A DNA stretch of 5,693 bases, from assembly GCA_016192885.1 (NCBI GenBank), contig JACPTH010000207.1, positions 4,608-10,300 of the forward strand, given 5' to 3'. Of this stretch, positions 1 to 5,084 are shown piece by piece. A model generated the notes under the pieces. The model ran no database searches and was not told where the DNA came from. It was given only the letters and a program-made list of their open reading frames with translations. Positions within the stretch are counted from its first letter, which is position 1, and each line of letters opens with the position of its first letter. Origin of the DNA: a bacterium (GTDB lineage Bacteria; Muiribacteriota; Ozemobacteria; Ozemobacterales; Ozemobacteraceae). A program made the position numbers and the translations under genes.

Positions 1-138
1 AATGCAAGTTCACTTAACCCCGAGCTGAATAAGTACATCATTGAAATTATCAATTTCAGGATTCACACCGAAGGCGGATTGCCTAGCTCGGTCATAATCG
101 AAGCAACCGCGCTGCTCAAGGAACTTGCTTCAAAATAG
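1..138 (+). CDS. C-terminal end of a clostripain-like (family C11) exported peptidase, 5'-truncated by window edge
   Basis: Reading frame 1 is open from the first base to a TAG at 136-138 and gives 45 residues, beginning NASSLNPELN and ending KELASK. The stretch NFRIHTEGGLPSS (codons 19-31) matches NFRVFTEGGLPSS near the C-terminus of the complete C11 peptidase that follows on the same strand, at the same distance from the stop. The simplest reading is that this is the end of a paralogous C11 peptidase, tandemly arranged with the next gene. The catalytic domain lies outside the window, so activity cannot be judged. A strong terminator follows directly, so this gene and the next are probably separate transcripts. 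The assignment rests only on the shared tail; a different protein carrying the same C-terminal module is possible. Confidence 0.75.
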   Translation, partial: NASSLNPELNKYIIEIINFRIHTEGGLPSSVIIEATALLKELASK

Positions 139-153
139 CGAAGTTCGTTTGAA

Positions 154-200
154 CCCCGAAGAAAACATTTTGGAGAGTTTTCTTCGGGGGTGTTTTCTTT
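154..200 (+). terminator. Rho-independent terminator after the first C11 gene
   Basis: A perfect 13-bp inverted repeat (CCCCGAAGAAAAC at 154-166, GTTTTCTTCGGGG at 177-189) encloses a 10-nt loop and is followed by a T-rich tract (191-200). It starts 15 nt after the TAG stop. This is a textbook intrinsic terminator on the + strand. Confidence 0.92.
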
Positions 201-341
201 AGTTGCTTTTTCAAAAACCCTATGGTAGGATTCAAAAAAAATCGGTTTAAGAGAAATTTTAGAAAGGAGGTACAAGAGGTAGTTTTTGTTCTTGCGTAGT
301 TTAAGAATTGAGTAAATGTTTCAAATTTTAATAAGTATTAT

Positions 342-347
342 AAGGAG
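342..347 (+). promoter_or_regulatory. Ribosome binding site AAGGAG of the complete C11 peptidase
   Basis: AAGGAG lies 6 nt before the ATG at 354. It selects this ATG over the second in-frame ATG four codons later (366). No convincing promoter pair could be assigned in the 153 bp between the preceding terminator and this start. Confidence 0.8.
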
Positions 348-353
348 TATAAG

Positions 354-1700
354 ATGAGTCGAGTAATGAGTATTTTGTGCCTTGTTCTTGTAATGCTCTG
401 TGCGGTTTCCCCTACGTTTGCCGCCCAAAAAGAATGGACATGGATGGTATTTTTAAATGCCGACAACAACCTTGATTCATTCGGGGTTGGCGACCAAGAA
501 GAAATGGCCAAGGTTGGCTCGAATGATTGGTTGAACATTGTCAGCCTTATCGACAGGGAAAACGGGCCGGCTTCGCTTAACTACATTGAAAAAGGGGCCG
601 TCACAAAGGTCAAGGATATGGGCGAGCTCGACATGGGCGACTATAAAGTAATGGTTAACTTCGTCAAAGAAACGATGGCAGCCTATCCAGCCAAGCATTA
701 TGCTCTTATCATCTGGAATCACGGTTCCGGTTGGAAAAGTTATGATGATGTAGTTCTAAAGGGAATTTCCTATGATGATTCCACTGGAAACCACATCACC
801 ACCGAGCAACTTGGCTTGGCCATGAATGAAATTAAAGCCTCCATGGGCCGCAACTTTGACGTCCTTGGAATGGATGCCTGTTTAATGCAAATGATGGAAG
901 TAGCGTATGCGGTCAAAACATCCGTCGATTACGTCGTAGCCTCTGAAGAAACCGAACCCGGCGAAGGTTACCCGTATGACGGTGTCCTTGGCGCGTTGAA
1001 ATCCGGAATGGGGCCTGCTGAATTTACAAAGGTGTGGGTTAAAGCTTATGCCGCGTCCTACAACGGTGGTTCCCAGGGAACTTCCTCAACCACGCAATCT
1101 TCCGTCGATTGTTCGAAGTTGTCCAATTTAAAAGACGCGATTGACGGCTTTGCAAAAGCCTCGATGGCCGGCGCATTCGGAACTCAGTTCAAAGACGCCT
1201 TGCTTAAGGTTCAAAAGTTCTATTATCGCACCAATGTAGATCTTCTCCATTTAGTGAAATTGCTAAAAGCTACGGTTAAAGACGAAGCGATGCAAAATGC
1301 AGCTGGTAAGCTGGAAGATGCATATTCCCAAGCTGTTGTGGCCAATGCTACCACCGGAAGTACGATGAAAAATGCTTCGGGCTTGGCGGTTTATTTCCCA
1401 AGTTCTTCTTATAGCTTTTCCGTGGAATACAATAAGCTAGCTTTTGCCCAAGAAAGCTTATGGGATGAAATGGTCCAAGATTTCTACAAGAAGACCACCG
1501 CCCCCACCGTTGTTGCTGATATTGAAAATGGGGATATTTCAAGTTTAATTAATTATGTTCAAACCGCGAATTCAAATAATCGTGAAGTAAGTTCCGATTT
1601 GGTCGCGAAACTAAACTTCCGCGTTTTCACCGAAGGGGGGCTTCCGTCCTCGACCCAAGATTCGGTAAAAACCCTCATTTCTGAATTGAAGACAAAGTAA
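354..1700 (+). CDS. Secreted clostripain-like cysteine peptidase (family C11)
   Basis: This 448-residue protein is a predicted exported cysteine endopeptidase of the clostripain family (C11, clan CD), which typically cleaves after Arg or Lys. Residues 1-23 form a Sec signal peptide: a short n-region with one Arg, a hydrophobic core and a likely cut near SPTFA-AQKEW. The catalytic pair is visible: His123 in WNHGSGW and Cys176 in MDACLMQMMEVAY. Asp174, two residues before the Cys, is where family members form the S1 pocket for basic side chains. A conserved loop follows (SEETEPGEGYPYDG, 197-210). Lys136, 13 residues after the His, lies where PmC11 of this family self-cleaves, so internal maturation is possible. 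The last ~70 residues follow the peptidase domain and end in NFRVFTEGGLPSS (421-433), shared with the upstream gene. The start is fixed by AAGGAG six bases upstream. No lipobox is seen. Substrate and physiological role are unknown. Confidence 0.92.
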   Translation: MSRVMSILCLVLVMLCAVSPTFAAQKEWTWMVFLNADNNLDSFGVGDQEEMAKVGSNDWLNIVSLIDRENGPASLNYIEKGAVTKVKDMGELDMGDYKVMVNFVKETMAAYPAKHYALIIWNHGSGWKSYDDVVLKGISYDDSTGNHITTEQLGLAMNEIKASMGRNFDVLGMDACLMQMMEVAYAVKTSVDYVVASEETEPGEGYPYDGVLGALKSGMGPAEFTKVWVKAYAASYNGGSQGTSSTTQSSVDCSKLSNLKDAIDGFAKASMAGAFGTQFKDALLKVQKFYYRTNVDLLHLVKLLKATVKDEAMQNAAGKLEDAYSQAVVANATTGSTMKNASGLAVYFPSSSYSFSVEYNKLAFAQESLWDEMVQDFYKKTTAPTVVADIENGDISSLINYVQTANSNNREVSSDLVAKLNFRVFTEGGLPSSTQDSVKTLISELKTK

Positions 1701-1711
1701 TTTAAATTCTT

Positions 1712-1745
1712 AAGAACCGGAGCCTTTTTGCTCCGGTTCTTTTTT
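1712..1745 (+). terminator. Rho-independent terminator after the complete C11 gene
   Basis: A perfect 12-bp stem (AAGAACCGGAGC at 1712-1723, GCTCCGGTTCTT at 1730-1741) closes a 6-nt loop and runs into a T tract at 1740-1745. It starts 12 nt after the TAA stop of the peptidase gene and ends only 19 nt before the next ATG. Confidence 0.93.
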
Positions 1746-1764
1746 CACCCGAAAAACCGATTTT

Positions 1765-2127
1765 ATGTCTTGGCTTTTAGAAGTAGCGTTTGAATTTTTT
1801 ATTGGCGGGATCGCTTTTTCTCTTGTTCCCTTGCTTGTTCCTGGGATTAGGGTGGATAGCTTTAAATCCGCCACTTCATTGGTTTTGTTCATGTCGATTT
1901 CAAATTTTTTTATAGCATTTCTTTTTAAATGGGTTCTTTGGCCATTGACCATACTCAGCTTGGGCCTTGTAAGACTAGTGATTAATGGGGTTATTTTAGA
2001 TTTCGGAAGCGATCTTGTTAGCGGGGTGAAAGTCGATAGCTTTAAATCCGCTTTTTTGGGGGCGCTGGTACTTAGCATACTTTGGACCGTTCTTCTTTGG
2101 ATTACAAAGCCTATTATCGGGTTTTAG
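1765..2127 (+). CDS. Small integral membrane protein, YvlD/DUF360 (phage holin 4_2-like) family
   Basis: The 120-residue product is almost entirely hydrophobic, with about four predicted transmembrane segments. It fits the YvlD/DUF360 family, whose signature is two copies of a G-(I/V)-x-VDSF-x-SA motif separated by an LT(I)L(S/T)LG helix. Here these are GIRVDSFKSA (residues 27-36), LTILSLGL (61-68) and GVKVDSFKSA (87-96). Family members are about 110-130 residues long, so this is full length. Their function is not established; despite the Pfam holin label most are ordinary chromosomal genes, and no lysis genes lie nearby. The ATG at 1765 has no Shine-Dalgarno sequence and sits 19 nt after a strong terminator, so its promoter is unclear and expression may rely on read-through. 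The family N-terminal helix fits this start. It converges with the znu-like operon, with 17 nt between stops. Confidence 0.85.
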   Translation: MSWLLEVAFEFFIGGIAFSLVPLLVPGIRVDSFKSATSLVLFMSISNFFIAFLFKWVLWPLTILSLGLVRLVINGVILDFGSDLVSGVKVDSFKSAFLGALVLSILWTVLLWITKPIIGF

Positions 2128-2144
2128 TTTTTACAACTTCCGCT

Positions 2145-2996
2145 TCAATTTTTTTTGAAACAAATTGAAACGCAAAACATCCCGGAAGACCAAAGAATAA
2201 TCGCGGGACCCGCCGCGAAATCGACAAAAACTGAAGTCGCAAGGCCCGCCATGCTTGCAAACAGGGAAAGCCCGACCGCAATCCAAACCAGCGAAAAGGT
2301 CGAACCGGAAACATTTCTTGCTGCCGCCGCAGGAATCACTAGCAATGAGGTTACGAGAAGGATCCCTACCGCCCGAATTGAAAAACCCACGATTAGAGCC
2401 AACACCATCGCGAAAACAGATTCAAGGGCATCGACTTTTATTCCGACAACCCTTGCTAGGCGGTCATGAAGACTTATGAAAAGAAGGTTGTTATAGCAAA
2501 AGGCAAGAAAAACCCAAACGATCAACGATAAAATCATGGCCACAACCACTTCCCCGTCGTCAATTGCTAGAATATCCCCGTAAAGAAAACCGGGCAAGTC
2601 TCTTCCCAGGCCTTTTTTGGCGCTCAGGATTGCCAAACCTAACGCAACGGACGTGGAAAAAATTATTCCGATCGTCGTGTCCATGGCCATATCGCCTTTA
2701 CGCCGCAATCGCATAATCGCGATACCTATCAGCATGCCGAAAAAAATCAGAGAAAACCGCGGGTCAACTCCCAAAATCAAACCTAAAGCCACCCCGGTAA
2801 ATGCGGAATGGGCGATCGCATCCGAGAAGAACGCCATCCTGAGCTGTACAACCAGCGTTCCCATTATGGCGCATAACGGAGTCAGAAGAAAAAGTACGAT
2901 CACTGCCCGCTGCATGAAACCAGCTTGCATGATTTCGAAAGGCAACAGACTGAGGAATTTATAAAGCGGTTGAAGAATTAGTTTTGTCCTTTGCAT
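2145..2996 (-). CDS. znuB: Metal (zinc/manganese) ABC transporter permease, ABC-3 family
   Basis: This is the membrane permease of a zinc- or manganese-type ABC importer (ABC-3 family: ZnuB, MntB, TroC). It has about eight hydrophobic segments. Family hallmarks are visible: MAFFSDAIAHSAFTG near the N-terminus, a cytoplasmic MRLRRKGDMAMDTTIGI loop, and VGILLVTSLLVIPAAAAR toward the C-terminus. The metal bound by the partner protein would cross here while the ATPase hydrolyses ATP. The start is uncertain. The frame is open from an ATG at 3038 (297 residues), but that overlaps the ATPase gene by 80 nt. The ATG at 2996 gives 283 residues, overlaps by 38 nt and agrees with relatives that begin about ten residues before an LLPFE motif. 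None of the candidates has a clear Shine-Dalgarno sequence, as expected if translation is coupled. It is the last gene of the operon; no convincing terminator was found after it. Confidence 0.93.
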   Translation of the reverse strand: MQRTKLILQPLYKFLSLLPFEIMQAGFMQRAVIVLFLLTPLCAIMGTLVVQLRMAFFSDAIAHSAFTGVALGLILGVDPRFSLIFFGMLIGIAIMRLRRKGDMAMDTTIGIIFSTSVALGLAILSAKKGLGRDLPGFLYGDILAIDDGEVVVAMILSLIVWVFLAFCYNNLLFISLHDRLARVVGIKVDALESVFAMVLALIVGFSIRAVGILLVTSLLVIPAAAARNVSGSTFSLVWIAVGLSLFASMAGLATSVFVDFAAGPAIILWSSGMFCVSICFKKN

Positions 2997-3759
2997 TGTA
3001 ATCGCAGGGAATAGGCGGATTCTTTGTTTCATATTCATAAAGTCCCGCGTGCAGCCCGTAAATTGCGAAAAGATTTTCGGACGTTAAAACCTCGACGGTT
3101 GTTCCTTCACAAACCACGGATCGATTCAAGCAAATTACTCTATCAGCGTGTTGGGAAACGACCGAAAGATCATGACTTACCATTACAATAGTTAATTGGC
3201 GCTGGCGGCGCAATTTTTCAAGAATGTCACAGAATAGATGCCCGCCGGCAACATCTACCCCGGAAATCGGTTCATCGAGTAAAAGAAGTTCAGGATTGTC
3301 GCGCAAAGCTATCGCCAAAAGAACGCGTTGAATCTCCCCTCCCGAGAGTTTTCCGATCGGTTTTCTAAGCAAATGCGAAACTTTTAGTTTCTCCAATGCC
3401 TCTTGGGAAGCTTCAATTGTGGAACGCGATAGCCCCATCCATAGCGGTTTTTTTTGATGTCTAAGCGCGATAAAATCTAAAACGGTCACGGGAGATTGGC
3501 GATCAAATTCCAGATTTTGGGGAACATACGCCAATCTCGGGGGGTAAACGTCTCCATTTTCGTTTAAAAACCGGATTATTCCGGAACATGGAACAAGCCC
3601 TAAGAGCGCGCTTAAAAGGGTGGTCTTTCCGGCGCCGTTCGGACCAATGATAGCGGTAATACAGCCATGTTCAATATGGGCATGAATGTTTTTTAAAATT
3701 TCCATTCCGTTAAATTTGACGGAAAGGTTTTCTATCTGAACGGCAGGGCGACTAATCAT
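2959..3759 (-). CDS. znuC: Metal ABC transporter ATP-binding protein, ZnuC/MntA-like
   Basis: The 266-residue product is the cytoplasmic ATPase that powers the adjacent permease. All nucleotide-binding motifs are intact: Walker A GPNGAGKTT (39-47), Q-loop YVPQ (78-81), signature LSGGEIQR (138-145), Walker B LLLLDEP (158-164), D-loop SGVD (166-169) and switch His196 in VSHD. The YVPQ and SGGEIQRV variants are typical of the zinc/manganese importer branch. A short C-terminal extension of about 30 residues is hydrophilic and probably of no catalytic role. The ATG (3759-3757) shares its A with the TAA stop of the binding-protein gene (TAATG), and no Shine-Dalgarno sequence is visible, so translation is likely coupled to the upstream gene. 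Its 3' end overlaps the permease start. ZnuC is favoured by the neighbouring binding protein's three histidines, but MntA/TroB-type specificity is possible. Confidence 0.94.
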   Translation of the reverse strand: MISRPAVQIENLSVKFNGMEILKNIHAHIEHGCITAIIGPNGAGKTTLLSALLGLVPCSGIIRFLNENGDVYPPRLAYVPQNLEFDRQSPVTVLDFIALRHQKKPLWMGLSRSTIEASQEALEKLKVSHLLRKPIGKLSGGEIQRVLLAIALRDNPELLLLDEPISGVDVAGGHLFCDILEKLRRQRQLTIVMVSHDLSVVSQHADRVICLNRSVVCEGTTVEVLTSENLFAIYGLHAGLYEYETKNPPIPCDYNAKDKTNSSTAL

Positions 3760-4778
3760 TATTGTGAGTCGAAATGGCGGGTTTTGGATAAAAGCATTTT
3801 AAGGCGTCGAATGTTTTCAAGAAAAGTTGCTTCAATATATTCGCTAGAAGATGATTTCTCTCCGGATGAAAAAAAATTCAGTCTTAACAAAGGTATCCGA
3901 GTTTCATTAAAAACGGTTTCCAGAATTTTTGAAGCGTGTTGGTCATCCACCAAAACTGCGCGGGGTTTCTCTCTTTGAATCAGTTTAATCAAATTCATTA
4001 ATTCCCGCGGGGAAATCTCTTCCTCGTGGCCTATTTCAATGCGAGCGATGACGCTTAAGCCCAGATCTTTGGCCAAGTAATCTTCCGATGAATGCGTCAA
4101 CACGACACTTACCGACGCTAATTCCTTTGCTACCGCTCTCCATGCGCTTTCAACTTTGCGTAACCGCTCGGAAAATCCCCTGAAATTAAATCGATATTGC
4201 GATGAATTTTGAGGAAATATCTTTGATAACTCCGTTGTCACGTTTTCCGCCATTTGAAGCAGCCCGTTTGGAGTCGTAAAGATGTGCGGATTAGGTTTTT
4301 GAGTGGCAAGCGAATCAGGCAAAAATTCAATTTTTTGAGAGCAATCTATAAAAATTGCTTTATTCTGGTCTTTCGAAATACGATCCAAAAAAGGCTCAAA
4401 TCCTAGCCCGTTAAAAATAACTAGATCTGCTTTTTGGAAATTTTGAATATCTCCCGGAGTAAGGGAGTAATCATGCGGACAGCCAAAATTGGAGGGAACG
4501 AACAGATCGACAACTCCGTTCGTCCCAGAGGCAATTTCGCGCGTAATGAGGAACACCGGAAAAACGCTACATAGAATTCGCGGGGAGGATGGGGGTTGAG
4601 AAAACAAAGTGCCGGATACGAAAATTAAACTAAAGCAAATTACGACTAGAAAACAGCGACTAGTGAAAATGGTTGCCGGCATAGGTTTTACGATTGCAAG
4701 GATCGCAAATTCAAATACGATTTTACATAACATGAAAAACCCCAAAAAACGGCTTTTTCCGAACTTGGGGTTTTTCAT
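3759..4778 (-). CDS. znuA: Periplasmic/exported metal-binding protein, ZnuA/TroA-like (cluster A-I)
   Basis: This is the solute-binding component of the importer. Numbering from the ATG at 4778 (339 residues), probable ligands are His102 in CPHDYSLTPGD, His165 in NPHIFTTP and His229 in LTHSSEDYLAKDLGL. A His at the third position is typical of zinc-binding ZnuA/TroA, whereas manganese-binding MntC has Glu. The His-rich loop of many ZnuA proteins is absent. The start is ambiguous. The frame opens at 4817, but that ATG lies inside the predicted -10 box and cannot be on the transcript. The ATG at 4778 has AAGG seven bases upstream. The ATG at 4682 (residue 33) begins an ideal signal peptide (cut near SGTLFS-Q) but has no Shine-Dalgarno. 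From 4778 the protein would carry an extra hydrophobic segment before that signal peptide, which is odd. It is the first gene of the operon, coupled to znuC by TAATG. Confidence 0.88.
   Translation of the reverse strand: MKNPKFGKSRFLGFFMLCKIVFEFAILAIVKPMPATIFTSRCFLVVICFSLIFVSGTLFSQPPSSPRILCSVFPVFLITREIASGTNGVVDLFVPSNFGCPHDYSLTPGDIQNFQKADLVIFNGLGFEPFLDRISKDQNKAIFIDCSQKIEFLPDSLATQKPNPHIFTTPNGLLQMAENVTTELSKIFPQNSSQYRFNFRGFSERLRKVESAWRAVAKELASVSVVLTHSSEDYLAKDLGLSVIARIEIGHEEEISPRELMNLIKLIQREKPRAVLVDDQHASKILETVFNETRIPLLRLNFFSSGEKSSSSEYIEATFLENIRRLKMLLSKTRHFDSQ
4732..4778 (-). promoter_or_regulatory. Perfect 14-bp hairpin in the znuA-like leader, candidate attenuator or start-codon sequestering structure
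   Basis: ATGAAAAACCCCAA and TTGGGGTTTTTCAT (4732-4745 and 4765-4778) are exact inverse complements around a 19-nt loop that contains a further CGG/CCG pairing. The core has the A5-CCCC / GGGG-T5 layout of an intrinsic terminator that works in either direction. On the - strand transcript it begins about 28 nt after the predicted start site, and its first three bases are the ATG at 4778. It could terminate the leader prematurely or hide the start codon. A role on the + strand seems unlikely because no + gene lies before it. Confidence 0.6.
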
Positions 4779-4785
4779 CTTTTTA

Positions 4786-4789
4786 CCTT
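4786..4789 (-). promoter_or_regulatory. Weak ribosome binding site AAGG before the ATG at 4778
   Basis: On the - strand AAGG precedes the ATG at 4778 by seven bases. It is the only Shine-Dalgarno-like match near any of the candidate starts of the binding-protein gene, and it decided the start reported here. It is just outside the 14-bp hairpin stem. Confidence 0.45.
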
Positions 4790-4812
4790 GTGAAGCATGA
4801 TGGAGTGATTGT

Positions 4813-4841
4813 ATCATACCAAAACCTCAAAAGCCTGACAA
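4813..4841 (-). promoter_or_regulatory. Sigma70-type promoter of the znuACB-like operon
   Basis: On the - strand TTGTCA (4841-4836) and TATGAT (4818-4813) are separated by exactly 17 bp. Each differs from its consensus hexamer by one base (TTGACA, TATAAT). Transcription should start near 4806, about 28 nt before the ATG at 4778. The -35 box lies in the centre of an inverted repeat that could bind a repressor. Confidence 0.75.
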
Positions 4842-4852
4842 AATTTTGAGGT
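4824..4852. promoter_or_regulatory. 9-bp inverted repeat over the -35 box, candidate metalloregulator operator
   Basis: ACCTCAAAA (4824-4832) and TTTTGAGGT (4844-4852) are perfect inverse complements with an 11-bp centre. Half-site centres are 20 bp apart, about two DNA turns, which suits a dimeric helix-turn-helix or Fur-type repressor. The repeat surrounds the -35 element of the metal-uptake promoter. It does not match the Zur boxes I remember, so the regulator (Zur, MntR/DtxR type, other) is unknown. Confidence 0.5.
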
Positions 4853-4910
4853 AAGAGCTCAATAAATTGCAATGATACGCATAAAGGCTAATTTTTCGGA
4901 TGGAGCTTTT

Positions 4911-4985
4911 CGTCATGCCGGCTGCGCGCCCCGGGTGAAAACCGGCATCCAGGCTTTCTGGATTCCGGCTTTCGCCGGAATGACG
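4911..4985. repeat. Dispersed palindromic repeat (REP/MITE-like, GTCATTCCGGC type)
   Basis: The 75-bp unit begins CGTCATGCCGGC and ends GCCGGAATGACG, which are inverse complements at 11 of 12 positions. Inside are a perfect hairpin ATTCCGGC-TTTC-GCCGGAAT (4962-4981), a smaller TCCAG-GCTTT-CTGGA hairpin (4948-4962), and ATGCCGG (4915-4921) pairing with CCGGCAT (4942-4948). From memory, this unit belongs to a repeat type scattered through intergenic regions of many bacteria; its - strand reading gives the familiar spurious peptide VIPAKAGIQ. It is more GC-rich than the DNA around it. It lies between the divergent znu-like operon and the epimerase gene and has no coding function. Confidence 0.85.
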
Positions 4986-5023
4986 GTCCCTTTTCTTGCG
5001 CAGTTAGCTTTCATGCGTTTCAT

Positions 5024-5046
5024 TGAAAAATAGAGGTAATTTTTCA
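5024..5046. repeat. Small inverted repeat upstream of the epimerase gene
   Basis: TGAAAAAT (5024-5031) and ATTTTTCA (5039-5046) form a perfect 8-bp AT-rich dyad with a 7-bp spacer, about 40 bp before the epimerase ATG. It could be an operator or a leader hairpin. No confident promoter was found around it. The dyad is AT-rich and may be chance. Confidence 0.3.
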
Positions 5047-5071
5047 GCAGATACATTGTAATGTGGGTCGT

Positions 5072-5078
5072 GAGGAGG
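5072..5078 (+). promoter_or_regulatory. Strong ribosome binding site GAGGAGG of the epimerase gene
   Basis: GAGGAGG precedes the ATG at 5085 by six bases. It fixes this start, which also places the NAD-binding GxxGxxG motif at residue 7, as in relatives. Confidence 0.85.
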
Positions 5079-5084
5079 CCTGAA

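Noticed and set aside
63..275. 70-codon ORF on the - strand across the first terminator
   Set aside because: It runs antisense through the end of the C11 paralogue and the terminator stem; no RBS or recognisable protein features.
316..357. 13-codon mini-ORF whose TGA overlaps the ATG of the C11 peptidase (ATGA)
   Set aside because: It has no Shine-Dalgarno sequence at a workable distance and contains the RBS of the downstream gene; the overlap is likely chance in AT-rich DNA.
1710..2078. 122-codon ORF on the - strand opposite the YvlD-like gene
   Set aside because: Its composition (Lys, Ser, Thr and Pro rich, no domain) and position fit an antisense shadow; the + strand frame carries recognisable family motifs and starts after the peptidase terminator.
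1765..2127. Phage holin or lysis cassette
   Set aside because: The Pfam-style holin name for this family is misleading; there is no endolysin or other phage gene nearby and the motifs fit chromosomal YvlD/DUF360 proteins.
2145..2169. Inverted repeat TTCAATTT...AAATTGAA at the convergent gene ends
   Set aside because: Only 8 AT-rich base pairs, lying inside the last codons of the permease gene, without a T tract after the stem on the - strand; too weak to call as a shared terminator.
2155..2964. Several + strand ORFs opposite the permease gene (2155-2469, 2255-2479, 2617-2964)
   Set aside because: They are mirror frames of the ABC-3 permease, which has clear family motifs; no RBS or domain supports them.
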